From assembly GCF_009647655.1 (NCBI RefSeq), contig NZ_WJFD01000001.1:3100001-3164000 (forward strand): a DNA stretch of 64,000 nucleotides, written 5' to 3'. A model generated the notes under the pieces. That model did not search any database. It was not told the DNA's origin and was given only the letters and a program-made list of their open reading frames with translations. The position numbers were made by a program, and so were the translations under genes. Shown piece after piece: positions 40,882 to 50,829 of the stretch (positions are counted from its first letter, which is position 1; every line of letters begins with the position of its first letter). This DNA is from Chitinophaga sp. SYP-B3965 (lineage in GTDB: Bacteria > Bacteroidota > Bacteroidia > Chitinophagales > Chitinophagaceae).

Positions 40882-41602
40882 ATACCGCATACTGAGTACG
40901 AAGCCGTTATCGCAAACGCTGGTGCAGCTTGCGGGGGCGCATGATATTGCTATATCTGCACAGGCATTTATTGATGTGCAGCCAACGCTTACGCCTGAGC
41001 TGACGACTCAAAGTATGCAGCACTTTATCAAGGGCAGCACGTTGGTGTTCACGAGTCCTAATGCAGTGAAGATCGTGAGCAGGGCTTTGCATTACAATGA
41101 TACACCTGAGAAAAAAACGATCAGCAAAGTATATTGCTTACAGGGTGCAACCCGCAAAGCAGTGGAAGAACATCTGCATCATGTTACCATTGCAGGCACT
41201 GCCCTGAATTCAAAGGAACTGGCAGAACTGATCGTGGCAGAACATAATATTCCTTCGGTAGTTTTCTTCTGTGGCAGGATCCGCAGGAATGAGCTGCCGG
41301 ATGTTTTACAGGAACACAATGTAGCGGTAGAAGAGATTGTAGTGTATGATACCGTGGAAACACCCGCAACACTGGAAGAAGAATACGATGGCGTACTCTT
41401 CCTCAGTTCCAGCAGCGTAAAAAGTTTTTTCTCTGCGAACACCCTTCCAAAACATACGGTATGTTTTGCCATAGGTACTACCACCGCAGCTTCCCTGGAA
41501 GATATAACCAATAACCGGATCATTGTGAGCCCTGAGCCCGCAGTAGATCTGTTAGTACAAACAGCTATTTTTTACTTTGACAATATCAATTGCTACGAAT
41601 GA
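40868..41602 (+). CDS. hemD: Uroporphyrinogen-III synthase
   Basis: A 244-residue protein between hemC and hemE. HemD proteins cyclise hydroxymethylbilane with inversion of ring D and diverge strongly in sequence. Identification rests on position and on the two-domain alpha/beta pattern with [47 protein letters not shown] and [17 protein letters not shown], the last being a typical HemD segment. The start at 40868 overlaps hemC by 14 bases. Its stop overlaps the hemE start as ATGA. Confidence 0.88.
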   Translation: MSNAKYRILSTKPLSQTLVQLAGAHDIAISAQAFIDVQPTLTPELTTQSMQHFIKGSTLVFTSPNAVKIVSRALHYNDTPEKKTISKVYCLQGATRKAVEEHLHHVTIAGTALNSKELAELIVAEHNIPSVVFFCGRIRRNELPDVLQEHNVAVEEIVVYDTVETPATLEEEYDGVLFLSSSSVKSFFSANTLPKHTVCFAIGTTTAASLEDITNNRIIVSPEPAVDLLVQTAIFYFDNINCYE

Positions 41603-42630
41603 GCGGATTAAAGAACGATTTGTTGTTAAAAGCATTGCAGGGCACTCCGGTACCCCGCCCACCGGTATGGATGATGCGCCAGGCCGGACGCTTTCTGCCT
41701 GATTATATCAAACTGCGTGATAAATATTCCTTCTTTGAACGCTGCCAGACACCTGAACTTGCTACTGAGATCACAGTAATGCCGGTAGACCAGGTAGGTG
41801 TAGATGCTGCCATTATCTTCTCTGATATCCTCGTGGTGCCACAAGCCATGGGCATGGAAGTGCAGCTGATAGAAAAACTCGGTCCCCTCCTCCCCCAGCC
41901 CATTAAAACTGCGGCTGATCTGGACAGGATCGTGATCCCTGATGTAAACGATCGTTTGCATTATGTAATGGATGCATTGCGCCTTACCAAACAAACCCTG
42001 GCTGGCCGTGTTCCCCTGATCGGTTTTGCCGGTGCCCCCTGGACCCTGTTATGTTACATGGTACAAGGCAAAGGATCTAAAACTTTTGATGAAGCCAAAG
42101 CCTTCTGTTATCAACAACCTGCTGTTGCACATGAACTGCTGAACAGGATCACGGAAACCACGATCCTTTATCTGAAAGCACAAATAGAAGCAGGTGCAGA
42201 CGTAGTACAGATCTTTGATTCATGGGGTGGCTTACTAAGCCCGAAAGACTTTGAGGAATTCTCTTTACAATATATCCGCCGCATCGTAGCTGCATTGCAA
42301 GGTCTCGCACCTGTGATCGTATTTGCGAAAGGCGCCTGGTTTGCCCTGGAAGAAATGGCTGCCACAGGAGCGCAGGGACTTGGACTGGATTGGTGTATCA
42401 AACCTGAACTGGCCCGCCAGTTTGCAGGACCGGCCGTTACTTTGCAAGGGAACTTTGATCCCGCGCAACTGATGCGTCCTATCCCGGAGATCACGAAATC
42501 TGTGCATGAGATGATCCGCGCTTTCGGTCCGCAACGTTATATTGCGAACCTTGGACATGGCATCCTGCCCAACATACCGGTAGATCATGCGAAAGCATTT
42601 ATTGAAGCCGTGAAAAGTTATACTGCATGA
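41599..42630 (+). CDS. hemE: Uroporphyrinogen decarboxylase
   Basis: A 343-residue TIM-barrel enzyme that removes four acetate carboxyls of uroporphyrinogen III to give coproporphyrinogen III. The N-terminal signature is [20 protein letters not shown], with the active-site Arg. [18 protein letters not shown] carries the conserved Asp, and [20 protein letters not shown] is the second PROSITE-type signature. The ATG at 41599 overlaps the hemD stop; one 9 bp earlier adds three residues. Its own stop overlaps the hemF start (ATGA), again indicating coupling. Confidence 0.96.
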   Translation: MSGLKNDLLLKALQGTPVPRPPVWMMRQAGRFLPDYIKLRDKYSFFERCQTPELATEITVMPVDQVGVDAAIIFSDILVVPQAMGMEVQLIEKLGPLLPQPIKTAADLDRIVIPDVNDRLHYVMDALRLTKQTLAGRVPLIGFAGAPWTLLCYMVQGKGSKTFDEAKAFCYQQPAVAHELLNRITETTILYLKAQIEAGADVVQIFDSWGGLLSPKDFEEFSLQYIRRIVAALQGLAPVIVFAKGAWFALEEMAATGAQGLGLDWCIKPELARQFAGPAVTLQGNFDPAQLMRPIPEITKSVHEMIRAFGPQRYIANLGHGILPNIPVDHAKAFIEAVKSYTA

Positions 42631-43541
42631 CGATCAAAGAACAATTCATACCCTTCATTCACCAGCTGCAAAATGAGATCTGCAGCGCAGTGGAAGCCAT
42701 GGACGGAAAAGCGAAGTTCAGGGAAGACCGCTGGGAAAGAGATGGCGGTGGCGGCGGAATTACCCGCGTTATTGCTGAAGGGAATGTTTTTCAGAAAGGC
42801 GGCGTGAACACTTCCGTGGTACATGGCAAACTGCCGCCGGTAATGGCGCAGCAGTTCAATGTGGCCGGAGACAGTAGCTTCCTGGCTGCAGGGATCTCCC
42901 TCGTCATCCATCCGGTCAATCCTTTTGTACCTACTGTACACGCTAATTTCCGTTACTTTGAACTCTACAAGGAAGATGGCAGCATAGCGGATTGCTGGTT
43001 TGGCGGAGGCGCAGATCTCACCCCTTATTATATCTTTGAGGAAGACGGCAGTCATTTTCACCGTACATTCAAAGAAGCCTGCGATCCCTTTGGCGCAGAA
43101 CTCTACCCGTTATACAAGAAACATTGCGATGAATATTTCGTGAACAAACACCGGAATAATGAAGCGCGCGGCATAGGAGGTATCTTTTACGATTACCTTC
43201 GTCCCGAGCCTTCCCGCACAGCAGAACAGCTGCTGCAATTCCAGTTTGCCAACGGTAATTCCATGATCGGCGCTTATCTCCCGATCGTAGCAAAAAGGAA
43301 AGACCTTCCTTATACAGAAGAAAATATACACTGGCAGGAATACAGGCGTGGCCGTTATGTGGAGTTCAACCTGATACACGACAGGGGAACTCTTTTTGGA
43401 CTGAAAACGAACGGGCGCATAGAATCCATACTCATGAGCTTGCCCGCCAGGGCGCGGTGGGAGTATGATTTTCATCCTGCCGCGGGGAGTCCGGAAGCTG
43501 AGCTGCTGGAATACCTGAAGCCGAGAGAATGGGTTAAATAA
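42627..43541 (+). CDS. hemF: Oxygen-dependent coproporphyrinogen-III oxidase
   Basis: A 304-residue aerobic enzyme that oxidatively decarboxylates coproporphyrinogen III to protoporphyrinogen IX. Signatures are [59 protein letters not shown] and [20 protein letters not shown]. Its presence rather than an anaerobic HemN at this spot points to an aerobic lifestyle. The ATG shares four bases with the hemE stop. The hemB gene follows after 18 bp. Confidence 0.96.
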   Translation: MTIKEQFIPFIHQLQNEICSAVEAMDGKAKFREDRWERDGGGGGITRVIAEGNVFQKGGVNTSVVHGKLPPVMAQQFNVAGDSSFLAAGISLVIHPVNPFVPTVHANFRYFELYKEDGSIADCWFGGGADLTPYYIFEEDGSHFHRTFKEACDPFGAELYPLYKKHCDEYFVNKHRNNEARGIGGIFYDYLRPEPSRTAEQLLQFQFANGNSMIGAYLPIVAKRKDLPYTEENIHWQEYRRGRYVEFNLIHDRGTLFGLKTNGRIESILMSLPARARWEYDFHPAAGSPEAELLEYLKPREWVK

Positions 43542-43559
43542 TGTGAATTAAAATAGAAG

Positions 43560-44534
43560 ATGATGATCAGAAGAAACAGAATTTTACGCAACTCCCCTGC
43601 CATCCGTGCGATGGTAGCAGAAACCATTTTACGCCCCAGCGATTTCATTGCGCCGCTTTTCATTATAGAGGGAAAAGGCATTAAAGAAGAGATCTCTTCC
43701 ATGCCAGGGTACTTTCGTCATTCACTGGACCTTACGGTACAGGAAGTGAAAGAGCTGTGGGGAATGGGCATAAAAAGTGTACTGCTGTTCATTAAATGTG
43801 CGGATGAACTGAAAGATAATAAAGGAACGGAAGCCCTCAACCCGAATGGATTAATGCAACGTGCTATCCGCGCTGTGAAAGAAGCGGTACCTGGTATGCT
43901 GGTGATGACGGATGTGGCGCTGGATCCTTTCTCTTCTTATGGCCACGATGGTATTGTGGAAGGCGAAGAGATCGTAAATGATGCTACTGTGAATGTACTG
44001 GCCGCTATGAGCGTAAGCCATGCAGAAGCTGGTGCGGATTTTGTGGCACCCAGTGATATGATGGATGGCCGCATCCTGGCTATCCGCGAAGCATTGGAAG
44101 ATAATAACTTTACAAAAACAGGCATTATGGCCTACAGCGCCAAATATGCCAGTTGCTTTTACGGTCCTTTCCGCGATGCATTGGATTCTGCACCCGGTTT
44201 CGGTGATAAGAAAACTTACCAGATGGATTTCTCCAATGCACGTGAAGCATTGAAAGAAACGCTGATGGATGTAGATGAAGGAGCAGATATCGTGATGGTA
44301 AAACCAGCCATGGCTTACCTGGATATCATCCGCCTGATCAAAGACAGTGTAACCGTTCCGGTAAGCGCTTACCATGTAAGTGGTGAATACGCCATGATCA
44401 AAGCAGCCGCTAAAATGGGATGGATCAATGAAGAGAAAGCGGTGATTGAAAGCCTTACCAGCATCAAACGCGCAGGGGCAGACCTGATTGCCACTTATTT
44501 CGCGAAAGATGCGGTGCGTTTGTTAAACAACTAA
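43560..44534 (+). CDS. hemB: Delta-aminolevulinic acid dehydratase (porphobilinogen synthase)
   Basis: A 324-residue TIM-barrel enzyme that condenses two ALA molecules into porphobilinogen. The Schiff-base lysines are Lys195 (AYSAKYASCFYGPF) and Lys248 (VMVKPAMAYLDII). The metal loop reads DVALDPFSSYGHDG (118-131): the three zinc-binding cysteines of the animal and E. coli-type enzymes are replaced, so this is the Asp-rich Mg2+-type or metal-independent form. A Met-Met start leaves 43560 or 43563 possible. The gene lies 18 bp after hemF and 12 bp before hemL. Confidence 0.96.
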   Translation: MMIRRNRILRNSPAIRAMVAETILRPSDFIAPLFIIEGKGIKEEISSMPGYFRHSLDLTVQEVKELWGMGIKSVLLFIKCADELKDNKGTEALNPNGLMQRAIRAVKEAVPGMLVMTDVALDPFSSYGHDGIVEGEEIVNDATVNVLAAMSVSHAEAGADFVAPSDMMDGRILAIREALEDNNFTKTGIMAYSAKYASCFYGPFRDALDSAPGFGDKKTYQMDFSNAREALKETLMDVDEGADIVMVKPAMAYLDIIRLIKDSVTVPVSAYHVSGEYAMIKAAAKMGWINEEKAVIESLTSIKRAGADLIATYFAKDAVRLLNN

Positions 44535-44546
44535 AAAACTGATGGC

Positions 44547-45833
44547 ATGTATACTAAAAGTAAAGCCCTATTTGAACAGGCCAATAAAGTAATTCCCGGC
44601 GGTGTGAACTCTCCTGTACGCGCATTCAAAAGCGTTGGCGGCACGCCTGTTTTCATGCAGCATGCTAAAGGTGCTTACCTGTATGATGTAGATGGCAACC
44701 GTTATGTAGATTATATCAATTCCTGGGGTCCAATGATCATGGGTCATGCATATGAGCCGGTGGTGAAAGCTATCCAGGAATATGCTACCTATTCTACTTC
44801 TTTTGGTACGCCTACTAAACTGGAAATAGAAGTAGCAGAACTGATCGTAAGCATGGTACCTAACATCGACATGGTGCGCATGGTGAACTCAGGTACAGAA
44901 GCCTGCATGTCCGCCCTGCGGCTGGCACGTGGTTATACCGGCCGTAATAAAGTGATCAAATTCGAAGGTAATTATCATGGCCATGCGGATTCTTTCCTCG
45001 TGAGTGCAGGCAGTGGTGTGGCTACATTAGGGATACAATCTGTTCCCGGTGTAACCAGTGCTGTGGCGAATGATACACTTAGCGTACCTTATAATAATCT
45101 CCCTGCAGTAGAACAACTCATTGCAGAATATCCAAATGAAATTGCGGCTATCATTATAGAACCTGTAGCCGGCAACATGGGCTGTATCCTGCCACAGCCG
45201 GGTTTCCTGGAAGGGCTGAGAAGTTTATGTGATACCCACGGTATTGTGTTTATCATGGATGAAGTGATGACTGGTTTCCGTTTGGCAAGAGGTGGTGCGC
45301 AGGAATTATTCGGCATTAAAGCAGACATCGTTTGCTTTGGCAAGATCATCGGCGGCGGCATGCCTGTGGGTGCTTTTGCGGGTAAACGCGAGATCATGGA
45401 ACACATTGCACCGGCCGGCAAAGTATACCAGGCAGGAACGCTCAGCGGCAATCCCATCGCCATGATAGCAGGTTATACTTTGCTGAAAACATTACAGGAA
45501 CGCCCTGCTATCTATACCCAGTTGCAGGAAAAAACAAATCAACTCATTGCTGGTCTGCGGGAAGCATTTGGCGCAGCAGGTGTGGTGTACCAGATCAATC
45601 ACATCGGTTCCATGATGAGCGTGCATTTTGCGGAATATCCCATTGTTGACTTTACGGCAGCGTCCAGCGCCAACAATGAATTATTCAAACGTTTCTTCCA
45701 TGCCATGCTGGAAAGAGGCGTTTATCTGCCACCCTCTGCATTTGAGAGCTGGTTCATCAGTAATGCTATTACAACAGAAGACATCGAGTTTACCGTGGCT
45801 GCTGCCAAAGCATCCATGCAAGCTATCAGATAA
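44547..45833 (+). CDS. hemL: Glutamate-1-semialdehyde 2,1-aminomutase
   Basis: A 428-residue PLP enzyme of aminotransferase fold that converts glutamate-1-semialdehyde into 5-aminolevulinate. It begins with [20 protein letters not shown], a family hallmark. [20 protein letters not shown] binds the cofactor phosphate, the PLP Asp lies in [12 protein letters not shown], and the Schiff-base Lys266 in [20 protein letters not shown]. Despite acting second in the pathway it is last in the operon. Two terminators follow within 100 bp. Confidence 0.96.
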   Translation: MYTKSKALFEQANKVIPGGVNSPVRAFKSVGGTPVFMQHAKGAYLYDVDGNRYVDYINSWGPMIMGHAYEPVVKAIQEYATYSTSFGTPTKLEIEVAELIVSMVPNIDMVRMVNSGTEACMSALRLARGYTGRNKVIKFEGNYHGHADSFLVSAGSGVATLGIQSVPGVTSAVANDTLSVPYNNLPAVEQLIAEYPNEIAAIIIEPVAGNMGCILPQPGFLEGLRSLCDTHGIVFIMDEVMTGFRLARGGAQELFGIKADIVCFGKIIGGGMPVGAFAGKREIMEHIAPAGKVYQAGTLSGNPIAMIAGYTLLKTLQERPAIYTQLQEKTNQLIAGLREAFGAAGVVYQINHIGSMMSVHFAEYPIVDFTAASSANNELFKRFFHAMLERGVYLPPSAFESWFISNAITTEDIEFTVAAAKASMQAIR

Positions 45834-45871
45834 AGAAGTTAACGATCAACCTGGTTATTGTATGACTGGGG

Positions 45872-45897
45872 AGCCCCGTATAATACGGGGCTTTTTT
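45872..45897 (+). terminator. Terminator of the hem operon
   Basis: AGCCCCGTAT pairs with ATACGGGGCT, nearly without a loop (ten potential pairs), followed by six Ts, 38 bp past hemL. Confidence 0.92.
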
Positions 45898-45902
45898 ATG
45901 AC

Positions 45903-45935
45903 AAAACGCCCCCGATTTTACCGGGGGCGTTTTTA
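45903..45935. terminator. Second terminator, bidirectional, serving the S9 peptidase gene
   Basis: ACGCCCCCG and CGGGGGCGT pair around ATTTTAC, with four As before and five Ts after, so it can end transcripts from either side. The S9 peptidase stop is 2 bp away. Confidence 0.9.
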
Positions 45936-45936
45936 T

Positions 45937-48717
45937 TTATTGTTTACTTTCTTTCTCCTGTTCCTTCATCTTATCCAAATAAGAAACCCCTTCTGTGATC
46001 CACTTCGGCGCTGTTTTACCTAAGAGGTAATGATCAAACCATTCCCTTTGGCGCTTCTGATAATCTATCTGATTTTCCTTTTTAGCAAGGCCGTGATTTT
46101 CATCTGCATACACCAGCATCACATGCGGTTTCTCCATCCTGCGCATGGTGCCATACATTTCAATTCCCTGGTGCCAGTCCACTGCGCCATCTTTATCACC
46201 AAAGGCAACCAGCAGCGGTGCTTTGATATTTTGCGCAGCATAGATGGGAGAATTACGCATATGCTCCTGCATCCTGTCGTACCACGGACCATCAAAACGG
46301 CCCTGGCTGGTTTCAAAGATCTTCTGATCAGGCATACCGGAGTTCCAGTAAATAGCCAGGGACATACTGATCAGGTTAGTTAAAGGCGCACCTGCGCAGG
46401 CTGCTTTGAAAAGATCTGTTTGTGTAATGATGAAAGAGGTCTGGTAAGCCCCCCAGCTATGCCCCATCAAACCCACTTTGTTCTTATCTATCATGCCTGT
46501 TTTCAATACTTCTTCCACTGCGGGTACCACACAATCAACTGCACTCATTCCGGGATCGTTGATATCATACACAATATCCGGACGGAAAATGAAATAACCG
46601 CCGGATGTATAGTTAGTGGTATTGTAAGCCCTTCTTTCAGAAGGGATCACATAGCTATGTACGGTATTAGCCAGTTCCTCATAGATGTACACTACCATCG
46701 GGTACTGCTTACCAGGCTGGTAATCTGCCGGGTAGAACAATGCGCCCTGCATTTTCTTTCCCTTCTTATTCGTAAAAGATATTAATTCACTTTTGCCCCA
46801 TTTGTAATCCTTCTGCTGTGGATTGGTACTGGCCATCTTTTGTTCTCCCTGGAAATTCTTTGTGATATATAATTCGGGAGAACGGTTATAGTCTGCGCGG
46901 ATAAAAGTGAATACATCTGCTTCTTTCGCTTTATTGAACTGATCTACCGCATTCGGCTCATAGATCAGGCGGCTGAATTTACCCTTCTCCACTTTGCCCA
47001 CACCAAAGTATTTGCTCTTATCACCATACAGATCAATATAGATGGCTTTGCTGTCGTCCAGGAAAGGCTCTTCAAAATCTGTCCGGATGATCCGGTGCCT
47101 GATCTCCTCTTTTGTTCCATCCGTTAATTTGCGGAATCCTTTACCATCCGGTTTTACGGCATACACATCATACTCATCATAGAGGAGTATTTCTTTATCT
47201 CCTTTTGTCCAGCCACCTAAACCGAAAGGTGGTTTGGCTGCAGGATGATCATCATGGAAGTCCTCGAAAATGGTAGGAATATCTTTAGTGATGTTCACGT
47301 TCTCTCCTGTGGTTGTGTTATAGGTAAACCACTGTTTATCTTTATAGTACAGTGCATACTTGCTATCCGGAGACAGGTTGGGCGCGTATCCGTATGACAG
47401 GATGATCTTTTCACCGATCAGTTTTTTCTCGCCGGTGCGGGTATTCACGAGATAGAAATCAGAGAAGTCTTCCTTGAAGGCCGGCTTGTATTTTTTATCT
47501 GTAGTGATCACCGCAAACTTCTGATAGTTGGCAAGGTTCGCGCGGGGCGTACTGTCGCTGGCCAGTTGAAAGAAGCTGTTGCTTGAAAAGTTCCAGACAG
47601 ACTGCAGGCTGAAGTCTTTATCCATCATGTAAGTGATCTTCTGGCGAGGCTGGATCTCTGTGTCTTTCCAATGCCAGATGTCTACTGCTGCCAGTTTATC
47701 TTCTTTCTTCGGCGCAGGTGGTACTATTGTTTTCTTTGTAGTATCTGCCTTTGCTATACTCACCGTATCCTTCTTCACGCTGGCAGAATCCTTCACAGGA
47801 CTTTTCTTTGCTGGTTTAGCCGTCCAGTTTTTGATACTGAAATAAACAGCCGTTACATCATCCGTCAGGCGCAGGTTGGAATTTGGATTAATGCGCATGC
47901 CTTTTGGAAAAGCAGGTTGTTTGGCAGGATCAAATACAGAAAGCACTGAATTCTTATATACATATACCTGCGCATTTTCTTCTTCGTAATCTTCACTTTT
48001 GGTCGTCTTATAAAAAGCAAGGCCATCCCCTTCTTTGGACCAGGCCAGTTTGGAGAACTTGCAGGTATCGCTGGCCAGTACTTTTACCACATTGGTTTGC
48101 AGATTAAATAACTCTACGGTATTACCAGCCTGGTTAGCAGATTCCAGGATATAGGCAAAATGATCGCTCTTGCGGTTAAACTCGGAGGCCGTTACGTTGC
48201 CTATGGTACGCGTGCTGCTGTCTGCCAGGTTCCTGAGCAATACAACCGTGCCTTTATCTTTATTTTCCTTTGGCGGGTTGAGCGTTACAGCCAGGAATTT
48301 ACCATTCCTCGAAAAGCGGAAACTGCTGATATCTTTGATCACTTCTTTTTTACCCGTCACCAGGTTCAGCAAACCCATCTTTAAAGGAATGGGCATTTTC
48401 TGATCTCTCAGTTTTTCCGCTTCCTTGAAAGGAACGCCAATATTGTAAGCTACCCACTGGTTATCTTTCGAGAAAGAAGGAGCCGTGCTAAATTCAAGGG
48501 CATACCGTTTGTTGGTGAGCTGATTGAAAAGGTAGAGGGTATCATTGTCCTCCTGAACACCTACGGAGTAAGCTGCCCATTCTCCATTTTCAGATAAGGT
48601 AGTGCCGGCGAAGAACTGCCATTTTGCATAATCGGCAGGGGTTAGGTCTTTTTTCTGCTGTGCATTAACGGTTAGGCAGACCGCTAGTAGCAGAAACAGG
48701 GAATAAAATCTTTGCAT
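45937..48717 (-). CDS. Secreted S9 family prolyl-oligopeptidase-like peptidase
   Basis: A 926-residue exported serine peptidase. The start at 48717 gives a good signal peptide (MQRFYSLFLLLAVCLTVNAQ); 42 further upstream codons are open but unlikely. Residues about 30-640 form repeated WD/beta-propeller-like strands (SFSKDNQWVAYNIG, NLSPDSKYALYYKDKQW), broken by a Lys/Pro/Thr-rich loop (about 300-350). The alpha/beta-hydrolase domain has Ser754 in VGLMGHSWGAYQ, Asp in LVAFGDKDGAVDWHQG and His in LVYADENHGL. It probably trims peptides in the periplasm. Confidence 0.93.
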   Translation of the reverse strand: MQRFYSLFLLLAVCLTVNAQQKKDLTPADYAKWQFFAGTTLSENGEWAAYSVGVQEDNDTLYLFNQLTNKRYALEFSTAPSFSKDNQWVAYNIGVPFKEAEKLRDQKMPIPLKMGLLNLVTGKKEVIKDISSFRFSRNGKFLAVTLNPPKENKDKGTVVLLRNLADSSTRTIGNVTASEFNRKSDHFAYILESANQAGNTVELFNLQTNVVKVLASDTCKFSKLAWSKEGDGLAFYKTTKSEDYEEENAQVYVYKNSVLSVFDPAKQPAFPKGMRINPNSNLRLTDDVTAVYFSIKNWTAKPAKKSPVKDSASVKKDTVSIAKADTTKKTIVPPAPKKEDKLAAVDIWHWKDTEIQPRQKITYMMDKDFSLQSVWNFSSNSFFQLASDSTPRANLANYQKFAVITTDKKYKPAFKEDFSDFYLVNTRTGEKKLIGEKIILSYGYAPNLSPDSKYALYYKDKQWFTYNTTTGENVNITKDIPTIFEDFHDDHPAAKPPFGLGGWTKGDKEILLYDEYDVYAVKPDGKGFRKLTDGTKEEIRHRIIRTDFEEPFLDDSKAIYIDLYGDKSKYFGVGKVEKGKFSRLIYEPNAVDQFNKAKEADVFTFIRADYNRSPELYITKNFQGEQKMASTNPQQKDYKWGKSELISFTNKKGKKMQGALFYPADYQPGKQYPMVVYIYEELANTVHSYVIPSERRAYNTTNYTSGGYFIFRPDIVYDINDPGMSAVDCVVPAVEEVLKTGMIDKNKVGLMGHSWGAYQTSFIITQTDLFKAACAGAPLTNLISMSLAIYWNSGMPDQKIFETSQGRFDGPWYDRMQEHMRNSPIYAAQNIKAPLLVAFGDKDGAVDWHQGIEMYGTMRRMEKPHVMLVYADENHGLAKKENQIDYQKRQREWFDHYLLGKTAPKWITEGVSYLDKMKEQEKESKQ

Positions 48718-48913
48718 TGAAGGTTTAGATTTAAGTTGAAGCGTATGTATATAACCAAGATAGTAATATAAAATAACATTGAGAAAGGTTAAAATGATAT
48801 TGCTATCATAAACATCCGCGTGAATTATACACGATATTGGCAATATTTCAGCGGAAAAGGAACTTGTATTTATAGGAAATTAACAATACCTTGGTTACAG
48901 CTAATATTTGGAC

Positions 48914-49507
48914 ATGAATGATAAAGAGATACAGGCTTTACAGGAACAGGTAGCTCTTTTTGATGACCAGCACGCATTCAAGATCTTATTTAAGCACTAT
49001 TACACGACTCTTTTCCAGTTCGCCGTTTCCATCGTAAAAGTGCGGGAAACTGCTGAAGAAATAGTGGAAGACGTTTTTATAAAGGTCTGGAACCAGCGCA
49101 AGCGCCTAACTGAAATTGCCAACCTGCGTTTATATCTGTATGTTTCTGTAAAGAATCATTGTTTAAATCATGTAACAAGGCGGGGTACTACAGCTGAGAT
49201 AGATCTGGATCAGCTGGATGTGGTGTGCGCAGAACTGGTGCCTAATCCGGAAGACCTCCTGGTAGCTTCTGAACTGTTACAGCGCGTGAATAAATCCATT
49301 CATGAGTTGCCCCCCAAATGCCGTATCGTTTATAAGCTGGTAAAAGAAAACGGCTTATCTTATAAAGAAGTGGGAGAAATACTGAACATTTCACCCCGTA
49401 CCGTTGAGAACCACATTGCCGCCGCCATTAAAAAATTAGCCTCTTTACTGGATGCAGATTTCCCCCTCCCCCGTAAATCCTTTACCCTGCCGGGTATAAA
49501 GAATTAA
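48914..49507 (+). CDS. RNA polymerase ECF-type sigma factor
   Basis: A 197-residue sigma-70 family protein of the Bacteroidetes SusC-linked ECF group. Region 2 spans about 25-90 (FKILFKHYYTTLFQFAVSIV, EIVEDVFIKVWNQRKRL), and region 4 about 125-185 (IHELPPKCRIVYKLVKENGL, YKEVGEILNISPRTVENHIA). It should direct transcription of the following locus once released by the FecR protein. The ATG at 48914 is chosen over a TTG at 48908. Spacing to fecR is about 67 bp, and the order sigma-FecR-SusC-SusD is classical for a substrate-sensing circuit. Confidence 0.93.
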   Translation: MNDKEIQALQEQVALFDDQHAFKILFKHYYTTLFQFAVSIVKVRETAEEIVEDVFIKVWNQRKRLTEIANLRLYLYVSVKNHCLNHVTRRGTTAEIDLDQLDVVCAELVPNPEDLLVASELLQRVNKSIHELPPKCRIVYKLVKENGLSYKEVGEILNISPRTVENHIAAAIKKLASLLDADFPLPRKSFTLPGIKN

Positions 49508-49574
49508 AAAAAACTTTCCGCTCCACTAGGGGATACCCGAATTCCTTGTGTCCTATAATAAAGCACATCCGCTA

Positions 49575-50624
49575 ATGAATGATGCCAGACTTTTTGTTTT
49601 ACTGGGAAAAAAACTGAGCAAAGAAGCCACGGAGGAAGAACTTTCTGAACTGGAAGAACTGATCAGGCGGGAATCTGTTCAGCCTTATACATTAGAGCTA
49701 TTGCAGGAGATCTGGCTGAAAAAAGCTGCTGAAGATGAATTGCATATGGAGGAACGTTGGGATAGCGCTGCCAGGAGATTGCATATAGTGCATGAAACAG
49801 CTGCACCCTCCCGGAAATGGTTCATCATACGCAGGCTGGCTGTAGCAGCTGCCATAACAGGCGCTGTAGCTACAGCATGGTTCGGCTTCCGGAATTATAA
49901 CACCCCTTCTCCCCTGGTGGCTGTTACAGAAGTACAGGACTCTATCATAACAGTAAAGAACGGAGAAAGGAAACGTTTTGTATTGCCGGACGGAACACAG
50001 GTAAACCTGAACAGTGGCAGCCAGTTAAGGTTCCATAAAGGTTTTGGTGTAAAGGACCGGGAGATCTGGCTGAACGGGGAAGCTTTCTTTGATGTATCCA
50101 AAGATGCCGCACATCCTTTCCATGTATATACTGACCGCATGACGGTAAGAGTGCTGGGAACGGCTTTCAATGTAAAGTCTTATAACACCATGGAAGATAT
50201 TGAAACCACGGTTGTATCAGGCAAAGTAGAAGTAAGCCTGAAGGAAAGTAAGGAAAAGAAAGTGATCCTCCTGCCAAATGAAAAGATCTCACTCAAGAAT
50301 AACATATTCACAAAATCAGATCAACCAATTTCAAATATCAAATATGAAGTGCAAACAGTAAAAGCAGCCAACAATGAAACCATACCAGAAGAAGCAGTGT
50401 GGGTAAAGGAAAAGCTGGCTTTTACAAATGAATCTTTTGACATCGTTGCATTAAAAATGGAAAGATGGCACAATGTAAAGTTCTACTTCGCAAATGAAAA
50501 ACTAAAAGACCTCCGCCTGAATGGCGACTTTGACAACGTAAGCATAGAAGAAACAATGCACATACTGCAAATGATGGTGCACTTTAAATACGAAATGACA
50601 GGGAACAATATATATATCAGGTAA
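49575..50624 (+). CDS. FecR-type anti-sigma factor
   Basis: A 349-residue membrane anti-sigma protein. The cytosolic N-terminal part (about 1-75) with SKEATEEELSELEELIRRES should bind the sigma factor. One helix (about 82-99, LAVAAAITGAVATAWFGF) crosses the membrane. The periplasmic FecR domain starts near 118 (TVKNGERKRFVLPDGTQVNL, GEAFFDVSKDAAHPFHVYTD, VLGTAFNVKSY), and the C-terminal DUF4974/STN-binding part ends NGDFDNVSIEETMHILQMMV. It receives a signal from the SusC STN domain. The ATG at 49575 fits the family; a GTG at 49548 is the longer alternative. Confidence 0.93.
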   Translation: MNDARLFVLLGKKLSKEATEEELSELEELIRRESVQPYTLELLQEIWLKKAAEDELHMEERWDSAARRLHIVHETAAPSRKWFIIRRLAVAAAITGAVATAWFGFRNYNTPSPLVAVTEVQDSIITVKNGERKRFVLPDGTQVNLNSGSQLRFHKGFGVKDREIWLNGEAFFDVSKDAAHPFHVYTDRMTVRVLGTAFNVKSYNTMEDIETTVVSGKVEVSLKESKEKKVILLPNEKISLKNNIFTKSDQPISNIKYEVQTVKAANNETIPEEAVWVKEKLAFTNESFDIVALKMERWHNVKFYFANEKLKDLRLNGDFDNVSIEETMHILQMMVHFKYEMTGNNIYIR

Positions 50625-50829
50625 TCTCTTGTTTTAAGCCCAACCACGTAATTCTACAATAAACCAAAATCGCCATTTATGGAACACCACGGTCCTTAGT
50701 GCAGTAAATTCTATGAAAGGGGAAGAGGTGGAGCTCCTCCCCATGAATAGCTAACAATTTCTGGAACTGGTTTGAGCAGGGCAATTAGCCCTGCTTAGGC
50801 CACTGTTATTAACTTTTCAACTCAAATCT
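50625..50829 (+). other. Intergenic leader upstream of susC with hairpins
   Basis: This 205-bp region separates fecR from susC. The stem AGCAGGGC / GCCCTGCT (50775-50795, loop AATTA) is perfect but lacks a T-run, so it is not a clean terminator and may be an mRNA leader structure. A GGGGA.../TCCCC pair lies about 65 bp earlier. No -7 consensus was found. Confidence 0.45.
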
